A DNA stretch of 64,000 bases from Hippophae tibetana. Lineage: Eukaryota; Streptophyta; Magnoliopsida; Rosales; Elaeagnaceae. Below are positions 46,273-57,281 of this stretch, piece by piece. The DNA is taken from assembly GCA_037013495.1 (NCBI GenBank), contig CM072812.1, positions 71,865,340 through 71,929,339 on the forward strand, given 5' to 3'. Below the pieces are notes generated by a model. That model was not told where the DNA came from and searched no databases. It worked only from the letters and a program-made list of their open reading frames with translations. Within the stretch, counting starts at the first letter, position 1. Each line of letters begins with the position of its first letter. The position numbers and the translations under genes were made by a program.

Positions 46273-47574
46273 TCAACCTGACTTGGCCTCGATTTCTTTC
46301 GCAACCTTACGATCTTTCAGTAGGTCCCCCTTCTCTAAGAAATTATAGATTGGGGTAAACCATGTGATAAAGGGAGCATCCACACACCCGACCTTTCTTT
46401 CGGCCTCCTCCAAAGATGCTTCTGTCAAAATTGTTATCGATACTACTATCTTGTGCTTGGTCTCCTTTACTAATGCCAAGGTTACTAAGGCATCGGCAGG
46501 ACCATTCTTGTTTTGATCTATTTGCTTGATCTCAATCATAGAAAATTTTGAGCATTCTTGCTTTAATCTCTCCAAGTACCCTTTCATTTTTCCATCCCTT
46601 GCTTCAAACGTCCCCAAAACTGATTAACCACTAACCTAGAATCACTATGTAAGGTGATTCTCTCTACCCCTAGATTTTTTGCATTCATGGCCCCAAATAT
46701 AGTAGCTTCATATTCTATGACATTATTAGTTTCTTGGAAATAGAGTTTGACTACATATTATAAGTAGTTGTCGTCGTGATCAACTATGACCACCCCTAGT
46801 CCTGCGCATTGAAGTTGTGTGCTCCATACACAAATATCTACCATGTTAGGGCTTCCCTTTGGTCTATCCCACACACATCCTCTTGCTCTATCTTGGTGAA
46901 GACCTCGAGCCTATCGTCGAATTCAACTACAAACTCAACCATAACCTTCCCTTTAATGGATATTCTAGCCATGTATCTAATATCATACTCTCCTAGTTTT
47001 ACACCTATCTAGACTAGTCTCCTTGCAACATATGGTCTCGTCAAGACACTTTTAAAAGGGTGTGAAGTGAGTACCACGACTGTGTGCGAGTCAAATTAGT
47101 TCAAGAGCTTTCGCACAATAATCTTGAGAGCAAAGGCTAGTTTCTCAATGGTAAAATATCTATTTTGGAACTCCGTTAGAATTTGGTTGACGTAGTAGAT
47201 GGGGTGCTAATTTTTTTCTCTTTCAGCTAAGAGCACGATGCTACATGTTTGGGATGTCACAGCCAAATATAGATAAAGAATATTTCCTGGTAAAGGACTG
47301 ACCAAGATAGGGGGGTTGCTAAGGTACTTCTTGATTCCTTCATAGCCTACGTTGTAGTCCTTGTCCCAAAAGACTGAGATTTTTTTCTTAGCATTTTGAA
47401 GAAGGGAATACACTTATCGGTGCATTTAGAGATGAACCTATGTAGCACCACTATTCTTCCATTCAAATGTTGTATTCTCTTTAGGTTAGTGAGTGGTTTC
47501 ATCTTCACCAGCACTTGTATCTTGTTCGGATTGGCCTCGATCCCCCTTGCTGACATGAGATATCCTAGAAATTT
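46273..47574 (-). pseudogene. Tat gypsy RT C-terminus and RNase H remnant
   Basis: From 47574 the frame reads KFLGYLMSARGIEANPNKIQ and then HLNGRIVVLHRFISKCTDKC, the thumb/connection part that follows the catalytic YVDD box in plant gypsy RTs. A shifted frame at 47413-47207 continues with YEGIKKYLSNPPILVSPLPG. The C-terminal RNase H and linker lie at 46617-46273, ending in the stretch before integrase. The region between (about 47200-46620) is RNase H-like with stops. The YVDD catalytic box itself is absent. Confidence 0.82.
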
Positions 47575-48954
47575 TTCGATGAGGTCCTTTAGATATCTCC
47601 TAGCCATAAACTCTTATATCTCTTTTTTTAAGTGTCTATAGTCTTTTTTTCATGGACCACATATTTATGGAAGGAACACCATGTGTACATGTCTTTAAGG
47701 GGGGATATCATCTTTGGTGGATATCTAACATTGGGCTCATCCTTCATTCTCCTTATAGCTTGAGCCAACTCAACTCTCAAGGGAGGCCCCTTAAAAGGGG
47801 AGAGTGACCTTCCCTAAGGTCCTCTATTTCTCGGTCATTATCCAATCTGCATGTTTCCTGGTACAAAATGTTTTTTTTGTTATTTTGATGTGCCCTATCT
47901 GGACATTCTTCTTTTCTTTATCTAACACTACTTCTACATCAGTTTGATGGCCTTTGAACAGACCTAGCTCCCTCTTGAGGTTGAAAAACTTTCTTGCCTC
48001 CCCATAAGCTTCTTCTAAGGTGTATGGTACTGTCTTAGTCAGCTCCACAAATAGGTCGAAGTTTTTAAGTAGGCCTTACCTAAAGGCCTCTATAGCAATA
48101 GAATAAGGGTAGTTAGAGATCTCTAATTTCTCTTCTTTGAACTGTTTCATGTATTCCTCAGTGGATTCCCCTCTCCCCTGGATAATTGAGAAAAGGTGGT
48201 AAGACTCCTTCCTTAAAGGTTTGTTGCAGGCGTAGTTTGTGATGAATAACCTAGCGAGCTATGGGAAGGAGGTTATGGATCTAGGGGTCAGGCTGTTGAA
48301 CCATTTCTGCTCGCCTTCACAGAGGATAGTAGTGAATAAATTGCACATTATGGTGTCTCTCTTTCGTTGGGTGAGACTCATAGGAGCCATGGTTTTTTTA
48401 AAGTGTTGAACATATGTTACTGGGTCTTTTGTCCCAAAGTAATCAGAGCATTTAGAGGTATTGAACTTAGCCGGTGGCTCATCAATTTCTATTATATCAA
48501 AAAAGGTGGAGACACATAGTTGCTCACAATTTTTGTCCACATCATAAGAGGTTTTTCCCTTCTCATGTTTCTCATTCACTGCCTTCAAGGCCTGGTCTTA
48601 CCTCTTATTAGTCTCCTCTAGCACCTTAAATTGTGCTTCCTAACCTTTTCTTTCTTGAATCCATTGTTCATCACTAGGCCTCGTAGAGCTAGAGAAGGGA
48701 TTCCTCTTATCCTCATGTTCAGCTTGTTGGGGCTCAAGCTGGCCACGCCCAACTACATTTCCATTGGCCGACTCAGTTGTTTGGTCTTTTGAGGTCCTTC
48801 CCCCTATCTAGAAGTGGAACGACCTATTTTCTCTCCTAGTTTCCTCGAGCTCTTTTCTAAGCTTGAAGAGTTAGTGAGACAACTCTTGGTAGTGGGCGTT
48901 ATCTTCTTCCCTGGTTTCATTGAGGGTTGGTGAAGTATTTCTTTGAGTTGCCAT
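47575..48954 (-). pseudogene. Tat gypsy gag remnant
   Basis: ATG at 48954 (MATQRNTSPTLNETREED) is followed by a stop and an acidic/basic coiled-coil-like N-terminal region. The Retrotrans_gag core lies at about 48588-48259: CSDYFGTKDPVTYVQHFKKT and then WFNSLTPRSITSFP. Next comes TVPYTLEEAYGEARKF in 48048-47824, and the end of gag around 47670-47575 (KKDYRHLKKEI, then MARRYLKDLIE). The frame then runs straight into late RT, so protease and the RT active site have been deleted. Confidence 0.82.
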
Positions 48955-49119
48955 TGCTTCACGATCAACTAACCTCGGTCGTCTTCCAATGCAAGTTCTT
49001 ACCATGGTATTTATAGTTCGTGAGTATAACACCATTGGTTTTCCAAGTTTCTCTCAAGGAACGAGGTGAATCTCAAAGGATATAGGGTCAGAAACTTACC
49101 CTCAACTTCAGAATCTAAG

Positions 49120-49139
49120 CCCCACAATGGGCGCCAAAA
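49120..49139 (-). other. Primer-binding site of the Tat element
   Basis: On the minus strand TTTTGGCGCCCATTGTGGGG follows the 5' LTR end CTTAACA. TGGCGCC plus GTGGGG is characteristic of plant Tat/Ogre-type elements. It is well preserved, unlike the other gypsy PBS sites in this window. Confidence 0.88.
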
Positions 49140-49487
49140 TGTTAAGATTCAACATGTTTTTAAAGAGAGAACTTAGAGAAAAGTTAAGATAATTAGTTGA
49201 ATGTATGAATTTCATAAGAGGTCCATCTATTTATAGAACATTACAGATACATGTGTCAGTTACGTAATGTGTACACATATTTACACATCAAAAGGGTATA
49301 ATTGATATAAAGTACAACATATCATGGGTTGAGGTCGACCTTAGTTCATGCTGATCACTAAGCTCAAATTGTTCTCCAAGTAGGACATTTATGGTACTAT
49401 GCTTTCCATCTCGAATTAGTGACATTAGTGACTTTACTTGAGCGTTTTGCATGAGTCGGGTAACAGACCAATCTAGATATCCAAACA
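49140..49487 (-). repeat. 5' LTR of the Tat element
   Basis: 348 bp, homologous to 38088-38441. It starts TGTTAAGATTCAACATG on the plus strand and ends ccaaaca. A TATA-like ctatttatagaac at about 49210 corresponds to the same position in the other LTR. Confidence 0.85.
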
Positions 49488-49635
49488 ATTATTATTAATT
49501 AAATTTCATTAAAAATATATAATATCCTTATATTTATGAAATGTAAGTTACCAAAGGGTACTAACACGACCAAAATCAAAATCCATCAGCGTGAGATAAG
49601 AGCAAAGAGAACGAGAATCAAAGCAAAATAATAAT

Positions 49636-49828
49636 AGAAGAAATTCAATTAATGTATTTACAAGGTATCTTACACTGAAGATTAATACATGTATAAATAT
49701 AGAAAAAAAAGAATCTGTTTTTCCTAAAAGTGCTTTTAGGAAAAGTATATTAGTTGCATACAACTAATATACAACGTATAAAGTATATTGTTGTATACAC
49801 TAATATACCATTAAATCATTTATTAACA
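49636..49828 (-). repeat. 3' LTR of the copia element
   Basis: 193 bp. On the minus strand it starts TGTTAATAAATG. The first 140 or so bases on the plus strand are the same as in 54973-55167, with differences near 49778-49812. Confidence 0.95.
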
Positions 49829-49843
49829 CTCCCCATCAAGTTG
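49829..49843 (-). other. Polypurine tract of the copia element
   Basis: On the minus strand CAACTTGATGGGGAGTG runs into the LTR start TGTTAATAAATG, as expected for the plus-strand primer. It lies just after the end of pol. Confidence 0.8.
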
Positions 49844-52800
49844 GCACGTAGATATCAATCATGCCCAACTTGCTTAGTGAGCCATATAATGACTTCTTGG
49901 AGACTCCTTTGGTAAGCATATCTGCAAGTTGCTCTTCTGTGGGAACAAAAGGAAAACTAATAAGTTTGGCATCTAACTTCTCTTTTATAAAGTGACGATC
50001 AACCTCTACATGCTTAGTGCGATCATGTTGTACTAGATTTTGTGATATATCAATGGCTGCCCAATTGTCACAATACATCTACATAGTATTTTTGAGTTCG
50101 AAACCCAAATCTAATAACAAAGTTCTTATCCACAGCAATTCACAAACCCCATGAGCCATACCTCTATACTCGGCCTCAGCACTAGATCGTGCCACCACTT
50201 TCTGCTTCTTACTTTTCCATGTAACCAAATTTCCTCCCACAAAGGTGAAATAACCCGATGTTGACTTTCTATCTGTAATACTTCCTGCCCAATCTGCATC
50301 TGTGAATCCACAGACTTCAAGAGGATTGTTGTGTTTAGAGAACATTACTCCCCTTCCTGGAGCCGATTTCAAATACCTTAAAATTCTCAAAACAGCATTC
50401 ATATGGTTCTCACTTGGATTGTGCATGAACTGACTCACAACACTTACTGCATATGCAACATCTGGTCTAGTATGAGCTAAGTAAATCAAACGTCCAACCA
50501 ATCTCTGATAGCGAGCTCGATCAGTTGGTATCTGATCTGGATACTCTGTTAAACAATGGTTTTGCTCAATAGGAGTGTCAATAGGTTTGCAATCCAACAT
50601 ACCTGTCTCTGTTAGCAGATCAATAACGTACTTCCTCTGACAGAGATATATTCCTTCTCTTCCCCTGGCTACCTCAATTCCTAAGAAGTACTTTAGTTCA
50701 CCTAAGTCCTTCATTTCGAATTCAGAGGCTAGCTGTCTTTGTAATTTATCCATCTCAATAGTATCATCACCAGTGATTACCATATCATCAACATAAATGA
50801 TTAGGGCTGTTACCTTCCCTCGTTGATGTTTGAGAAATAGAGTGTGGTCTGAATTACTCTGTCTGTAACCAACCTTTTGCATGAACTGTGAAAACCTTCC
50901 AAACCAGGCTCGAGGGGATTGCTTGAGGCCATACAAAGACTTCCTCAATTTGCATACAAAATTACTAGGAGAATCAACTACATACCCAGGTGGAAGACTC
51001 ATGTACACCTCCTCGACTAATTCTCCATGAAGAAACGCATTCTTGACATCAAACTGTCGAAGTGGCCAGTTTAGGTTAACTGCAAGTGAGAGCAGAACCC
51101 GAATCATGTTCATTTTGGCAACAGGAGCAAAAGTCTCATCATAGTCTACACCATACGTTTGAGTAAACCCTTTTGCTACAAGACGAGCTTTATATCGATT
51201 TACGGATCCATCACCATTATGTTTTATAGTAAACAACCATCGACAACCAACTGCCTTTTTTTCCTTATGGTGGTGACACAAGTTTCCAAGCATCATTTTT
51301 CTTTAATGCATCCATCTCTTCAGCCATTGCCTTCCTCCATATTGGATCTCCCAACGCATCCTGCACTTTATTAGGTACTGATACACCAGATATTTGATTC
51401 ACAAATGATTTATATGACTTAGATAATCTTTTAGTGGACATGTAATTGGCTACTGGGTATTTTGATTTTGCATGAATATTTGGTTCATACCTTTTGGCTG
51501 GTTGACCTCGAGTAGACCTATTTGGTAACACATACTGTCCAACATTAGACTCGATACTATTAGTATCAGTAGGTGTACATACCTCAGATGAGTGACCTTC
51601 AGTACCAGGGAGTTGTTGATCAAGGGTATCTGAGGGTACAGTTGTGTCTTCAATGTCATTTGTTGTAAGTGAATTTGGTGCTTGAATACTTGAAGCATCT
51701 GCTTCTTCAATGACTTGTCTCTTTGAAACATCAGTTGGTGATTCACCTAATGCCTCCCCCTGACCATGATACAGTTCTTCGAAATATGTATTCTCCCCCT
51801 GACGAGCAGTATTAGGTGAGGAAAAATAACTCATGTCCTCAAAGAAGGTGACATTCATAGTAACATAATACTTTCTGGTTGGTGGATGGAAGCACTTGTA
51901 CCTTTTCTGATAACTTAAATAACCAACAAACACACATTTAATTGCACGGGCATCTAATTTATACCTTTTATTTTTAGGAATATGCACAAAAGCAACACAA
52001 CCAAATACACGGGTAGGAAGATTATGAAAGGATGATAAGGAGACGTAAGATGCGAGAATCTGAAATGGGATGTTTCCGTTAAGGACACTAGACGGGAGAC
52101 GATTGATGAGATGGGCAGAAGCCTGTACAGCATCACCCCAAAGGTATTTTGGCATATAAGCACTAAATAAGAGTGCACGAGCCATATCAAGTAAATGACG
52201 ATTTTTTCTTTCAAACACTCCATTTTGTTCCGGTGTTTGCGGACAAGTAGTTTGGTGAATAATCCCATGTGTTTTGAAAATTTTTTGAAAGACGTGATTA
52301 AAATATTCCCCACCATTGTCAGAACGGAGGATCCAAATGATGGCATTATATTGTGTTTGAACGAAGGTATGAAAATTTTGAAAAACTGAAAAAACTTCAT
52401 CTTTTGTTCTAAGAAGAGAAATCCACGATAACCTTGTACAGTCATCGATAAATGAAACGAAATATCTCATACCCGATATAGTTGGCTCTTTAGATGGTCC
52501 CCAAACATTAGAATGAATTAATTCAAAAGGAATAGTACTTTTATTAGAAATACTAGGAGAATAAGTAATACGATGGCTCTTGGCCAAAACACAAGTCTCA
52601 CAATGTAAAACAGTCTCACTAACACCAATAAATAAAGTGGGCATAGTTTTTTTCATAAGACTAAAAGACGGATGCCCTAAGCGGCGATGCCACAACCAAA
52701 TTTCACTTAGCTTATCGGAACTAGAAGTCAATGCAGTGCTTGCCCTTGCTCCTGGTTTCTCCTCTCCGTAGTTCTGATCTAAACGGAACAATCTGCCCCT

Positions 52801-54198
52801 CAGATACCCCCGACCAATTATTGCCCTGGTAAGAAGATCCTAAAAAATCACATACATAGGATAAAAGGTTACAAAGCATTTAGACTCAAGGTTCAACTGT
52901 GGGACAGAGATTAAGTGATGAGATAAGTCAGGTACATATAAAACATTATGGAGCTGTAAAGATGGAGTGATATATACTGACCCCTTTCCTAAGACAGGAA
53001 AGGCCTCACCATTAGCATTCGTAACATAAGACACTGGTGGAGGAAATAACTCATTAAAATAAGATTTATCATAAGTCATATGATCAGATGCACCAGAATC
53101 AATAATCCAAGTATTAGACCCAACAGAGTGAGAAATATTTAAGGTCATACCAATCTTACCACGACCAGCTATTGAAGCTGTAGGGATACCTCCACATTCC
53201 ATAGGATGATTCTGTCCATAGTAGTCTGGTTCTTGGACAATTTGCACGGCAGCTGCTTTTGCTTTAGAGCGATACCCATTTTGTCGTTTTGCTGCATAGT
53301 AGTCTGCTTTTGGTTTCAAGTGTGGATATAGTTTCCAACAAGTCTCACGAAGATGCCCCTGTTCATTGCAATAAGAGCAGGGAGAATGAGGGCGATTGGT
53401 AAAACCCGGTGAAGGTCCCTACTGATGAAGTGGAATTGAATTTTGTTGTTGGAGGAAGGGTGCCTTTGATTTGGCTTGAATGGCTAGGCTTGATACCTCA
53501 ACATGTGCCTGATGAAGACTCTCTTGCTGAGATTCGTCTTTACGGATGTATGTAAAGGCAGTAGTCAAGCTCGGAGGGTCGGACATTTGAAGCAGTTCGC
53601 CTTTAGCACTATTATGTTTTGTATCAAGACCTCTTAAAAAGGCATGTACTCGTTCAAGCTCCTTCTCCTTCTGGTACCACAAAAGGTCTTCTGAATTCTT
53701 AATTTTACATGGGCGTTTCTGGTCAATTTCAGCCCATACATTTTTCAGCTTGGTAAAAACAAAAGATACTGGTTACCCATTTTGTTGCATGCCAGCAGCT
53801 TTGCACATGAGTTCATGAACTTGAATAAAGTCAGACTCATTTGTATAAAGATCGCTTAAGGTATTCCATATAGACTCAGCAGTTTCACATTCCTCCACCA
53901 TTTGTAATATATCATCAGTGATTGCTCTAAATAGAATGGACATGACAAAGCCATCATCATCTTCCCACCTAGTATAGGCGTCTATATCATCTTGGCTAGG
54001 AGCCCTAATTGATCCAGATACATGTCCCATCTTATGCATCCCACGAAGATAAACAGACATAACTTTTTTCCATGTTCGAAAATTTGTACCATTAAGTTTA
54101 GTACCCCCGAAAGAACCAATTTCTAAACTCTTAACAGAAACTTCAAAATTTGGAACTTTATGAATTCTGGAAACTTGATGTTGTCTTGAATCTTCCAT
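49836..54198 (-). pseudogene. Copia gag-pol polyprotein with five stops and one frameshift
   Basis: ATG at 54198, end at 49836. Domain order on the minus strand: gag (54198-53419, including LNGTNFRTWKKVMSVYLRGM); CCHC zinc knuckle at 53379-53338 (CSYCNEQGHLRETC); protease with DSGASDHM at 53100; integrase (about 52700-51950) with the HHCC region WHRRLGHPSF...CETC, the Asp boxes FIDDCTRLSW and LRSDNGGEY, and PEQNGVFERKN; RT with YVDD at 50795-50784; RNase H with DADWAGS and ARSSAEAEYRGMA. Stops lie at 53773-53775 (TAA), 53419-53421 (TAG), 52840-52842 (TAG), 51265-51267 (TAA) and 50079-50081 (TAG). A frameshift at the A7 run 51256-51262 separates integrase from RT. Catalytic motifs are otherwise intact. 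The IFQ-less protease/integrase junction and all other breaks leave no full-length product. Confidence 0.94.
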
Positions 54199-54253
54199 TG
54201 AAATAATAATAAAAAGTATATTGTGCAGTGGAATAAAAATTTTGATTTTTTTT

Positions 54254-54500
54254 GGCGGGTTGGGCTGATAAATGGGTTGTTTGAATGTTTGGGCTGATGG
54301 GCTTGAATTAGGAGCTGATGGGCTAGGTTGGGCTGATGGGCTTGAATTAGGAGCTGATTGGCTTGGAGCTGATGGGCTAGGTTGGGCTGATGGGCTAGGA
54401 GCTGATGGGCTAGGTGGGGCTGATAATTGGATCTTATAGCTGATGGGCTAGGGTTGGGCTGAGGGGCTGATAATTAGGCTTATAGTTGATAATTAGGGGT
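54254..54500. repeat. Tandem gggctgatgggct repeats in the copia leader
   Basis: Repeats of gggctgatgggcttg, gagctgatgggctaggttg and variants fill about 240 bp between the gag start and the GC-rich block. They belong to the 5' untranslated leader of the element (minus strand). Confidence 0.9.
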
Positions 54501-54539
54501 TTTTTTTTAAATCTGAAAACTTAAGAAACATAAAGAAAC

Positions 54540-54900
54540 TGCACACCAGGTTTCGGCTGGTCGGCGACGGCGTAGGGGTGTGCAGGTGGCGCGAAGCTGG
54601 ACGCTGCGCAGGGCTGAACGACGTGCATGGGCGCGGGCTGACTGAACGGTGCGCAGGGGCGCGGGGCTGAGCAGCGCGCTAGGCTGCACAGGGGCGCGAG
54701 CTGATTGAACGGCGCGTAGGGGCGCAGGGTTGAACGGCGCGCAGGGGCGCGGGGCTGAACGGCGCGCTAGGCTGCACAGGGCTGAACAGCGCGTTGAGCC
54801 GAACGGCGCAGGGCTACGCAGTGGATGACACGAGCTGAACAGCGCGGACTGGACGACGCAGGTGGACGACGGATCTGCAACTGCAACGCGAGCTAAACAA
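54540..54900. repeat. GC-rich repeated block in the copia leader
   Basis: Irregular repeats of gctgaacggcgcgcaggggc and shorter forms (gaacggcgc, aggggcgcg, gctgaacagcgc). It is the most GC- and CpG-rich stretch in the window. An ORF read through it (54689-54507, minus) is low-complexity and not credible. Confidence 0.88.
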
Positions 54901-54957
54901 TCCTAGAAGACGGTGGCGCTTCTATTCAGAAATCGTTAAATTTTTTTTTCTTTCTTT

Positions 54958-54972
54958 CCTGCTCTGATACCA
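54958..54972 (-). other. Primer-binding site of the copia element (tRNA-iMet)
   Basis: On the minus strand TGGTATCAGAGCAGG directly follows the 5' LTR end TTTCTTCT. TGGTATCAGAGC is complementary to the 3' end of plant initiator tRNA-Met, the usual copia primer. Confidence 0.96.
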
Positions 54973-55167
54973 AGAAGAAATTCAATTAATGTATTTACAA
55001 GGTATCTTACACTGAAGATTAATACATGTATAAATATAGAAAAAAAAGAATCTGTTTTTCCTAAAAGTGCTTTTAGGAAAAGTATATTAGTTGCATACAA
55101 CTAATATACAACTTATAAAGTATATTAATTGTATACAACTAATATACGATTAAATCATTTATTAACA
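54973..55167 (-). repeat. 5' LTR of the copia element
   Basis: 195 bp, starting TGTTAATAAATG on the minus strand and ending at the PBS. It contains the palindromic ctaaaagtgcttttagg and repeated gtatacaactaatatac words. The promoter and poly(A) functions of the LTR are assumed from the family. Confidence 0.95.
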
Positions 55168-55399
55168 ATAATAATATTAAAAGCTTGGAGATTAGAGAAA
55201 AAATGAATTATTTGATAGATGAGTTAATTAATGGTTTAGTATCATCATACATTATTTATAAATATATTAAAAACTTTAAATTTATTGTAATTATATTCAC
55301 AACTTATAATATCCTATAAAAAATCCAAATTTTAAATTAATTTTTTTATCACTTGCCTTTCTTTGAGAATATAATTGTAAAATCAGCTTTGATATCTGA

Positions 55400-55875
55400 T
55401 CCAAGCTGCGACCACAACTTTACTTCACATAATTAGTGAATCAGAGAAGGCTTCTTATTGTAAAAATCTCATTTTCATTGATTTTTTATTATTGAAGAAA
55501 TGAGCATCAGAACGTTGAGATAGATCTTGAGGAAGAGTTCGATATCGACATTGTCATCGAGATTGGAATGAGAAGTTTGTATGTATGAGTGATGCTCTGT
55601 CTTCCTCTGTTCGATTCTCTCCAACTACTTTGAGCCTTGACATCTTGAAAGTAAATATCCTACTGTGAGCCTCCCACTCTCTCTGCTCGTAAACTGAACC
55701 TATATTCAAATTAAAGAAGAAAAAAAAATGAAAATTTTTCAATTAGAAAACAAACTAATGTGAATTCTAACAAGGATGAGATACAAACATGTGACATTAA
55801 GTTGCAGAGCTCGACTTGGGTGAACTGGTTTTGAAGCCATGGATCTGATACGAGAATGCCCACATAGCCAGACAT
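55400..55875 (-). pseudogene. Broken and partly inverted fimbrin (actin-bundling protein) fragment
   Basis: The minus strand starts at 55875 with [20 protein letters not shown] and VELCNLMSH, the conserved N-terminus of plant fimbrins, followed by a plausible intron. A second exon-like part (about 55700-55500) matches the next fimbrin stretch in alternating frames: RESGRLTVGYLLS, then MSRLKVVGENRTEEDRASLI in another frame, then SNLDDNVDIELFLKIYLNV. At 55405-55464 the next fimbrin block, AATTTLLHIISESEKASY, appears on the plus strand, that is, inverted. Frameshifts, inversion and absence of the calponin-homology domains mean no functional fimbrin is made. Fimbrin cross-links actin filaments in the cytoplasm. 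Confidence 0.8.
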
Positions 55876-56340
55876 GTTTACATTCTTGAGTGATGCTGTT
55901 CTTGTTATTTTGAATGAATAAATGCGAAGCTCAATGTTGACATATACAAAGGCAAAAACAGAGTAGTGTTTTTAACAAAATAAAAGTTGAAGACTTGTTT
56001 ACAAAATCATCTCTGACACAAGACGTAATTACTTCTAAAAATATCATTTTTAATTTATGAAATACAACGTTCGTATATAAAATTATTGGACATGCAAAAT
56101 TGCATGATAATAAATTTTGAAACACCTTTTAGATATATAATAATTATTAAATTTATAACTCATTTTCATTAAATATGTAATTAGAAATTTAGTAATTTAA
56201 AATGTATAAAATATACTTAAACAAATGCACGCCCTGGAACCAATAGAGACGGGCCACATATTAAAGCAATTAGAATGAGAATTTTGAGCAACAAGCCGAA
56301 GTGAGAGCGAGAACGAGTCAGACGTTGGGATCCCTCAAAA
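55876..56340. other. Intergenic and promoter sequence before the SAM synthetase gene
   Basis: AT-rich to about 56220, then a more balanced stretch with ggaaccaatagagacgggcc (a CCAAT word at 56239 and GGGCC at 56251). I see no gene here. Confidence 0.5.
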
Positions 56341-56342
56341 TA

Positions 56343-56354
56343 CATAAATACGGA
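56343..56354 (+). promoter_or_regulatory. Probable TATA box of the SAM synthetase gene
   Basis: The sequence aaatacataaatacggag is TATA-like and lies just upstream of a pyrimidine-rich, leader-like stretch (ctcttttctccttcaattgt). With a donor-like cag|gttcgt at 56443/56444, this suggests a short first exon entirely in the 5' UTR. Confidence 0.5.
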
Positions 56355-57281
56355 GTTTAATGTAAAAAAAAAAACAAAAAACGAGTCCCTCTTTTCTCCT
56401 TCAATTGTTAATCTTCGAGGTTCTCAAACTCTCACATTTCCAGGTTCGTCTTTGATTTTTCATTCTCAATCTCCATTATCTGAAACTTTTCACATTTGTC
56501 AATCGTTATGTGTAATTAAATGATTTAGATCGATAACCTTGTGTCACTTGAGTTTTTGTTTTGATTCATTAATTTTTTGTTAATGCGTATCGCTTTTTCT
56601 TTAATTATTCTGAAATATGATTTCAATTTATAAATTGTTTCATATCGCCGTTCAAAGTTCATAATCAGGTTACATTTCTTGTTATCGATACTCGATTTCT
56701 CGTTTATTCGTCAAGTGAAATCATAATTTTGTAAGAGAAATTGCTTATATTTGATCTTCTAATTGGGACCTGATAACATCTATATCATGAGCTTTTAACG
56801 ATTTCCTAAAATTAATTCATTTCTTTAAGATAACATTAAATTATGATCTTGTTACACTTGTGTTTGTCTTTGTTTGGAATCTTGCATGGTTTAATACATT
56901 ATCTGGCAGGCTTTGATATTGGAATCATGCTAGGTATGGCAATGTGGAAATAAATGAATGGCTATAAATGACATCTTTTTGTTCTTCCAAATCTAAATAA
57001 TTACGTTTATTTTGGAACCACGTTTTCCCCCCCTAAATTCTAAATGTTATAGCATGTTCCTGGATTTGTAATAACTGAGGCAAATCATTTCATTCACCCC
57101 CATCATCCTTCGAATTTTAGATGCTTATTAAGCTCTGTCAGTTCTTATAAATGATGTTATTATATTACCATTTACCTGTTTGTCTGTATTTGCTTGTACC
57201 CTTCTGATTTTAAAGAAGTATGTGAATTTTATGTGAATTTTATGTATGGCAACTAAAGCATTTGCACATAACAGTATAAAG

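Larger units (their letters stand above)
38088..49487 (-). mobile_element. Tat-lineage Ty3/gypsy retrotransposon with antisense ORF region
   Basis: One element of 11.4 kb on the minus strand: 5' LTR 49487-49140, PBS 49139-49120, gag 48954-47575, the last part of RT and RNase H 47574-46273, integrase about 46260-45140, a secondary insertion 45056-42403, tandem repeats 42400-41867, an antisense ORF region 41706-38891 (plus strand), and 3' LTR 38441-38088. The LTRs match over their length (TGTTAAGATTCAA start, tccaaaca/ttcaaaca end). Flanks TTTAT (38083-38087) and ATTAT (49488-49492) agree at 4 of 5 bases, consistent with an aged target duplication. Extra ORFs antisense to gag-pol near the 3' LTR, and tandem repeats in the same area, are described features of Tat elements. 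Confidence 0.85.
49636..55167 (-). mobile_element. Ty1/copia retrotransposon, structurally near complete, TSD ATAAT
   Basis: A 5.5-kb element on the minus strand with LTRs at 54973-55167 (5') and 49636-49828 (3'), a perfect target duplication ATAAT (49631-49635 and 55168-55172), a PBS for initiator tRNA-Met, a GC-rich repeated leader, one gag-pol reading frame, and a PPT. The LTRs differ at only a handful of positions, so it is the youngest full element here. It has five premature stops and one frameshift in gag-pol and cannot act on its own. Confidence 0.96.

Noticed and set aside
54507-54689. Ala/Arg-rich ORF on the minus strand
   Set aside because: Low-complexity translation of the GC-rich repeated copia leader.
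57246-57281. N-terminal extension of 12 residues for the SAM synthetase
   Set aside because: Family members start at the later Met, and a probable 5' UTR intron acceptor lies between the two ATGs.
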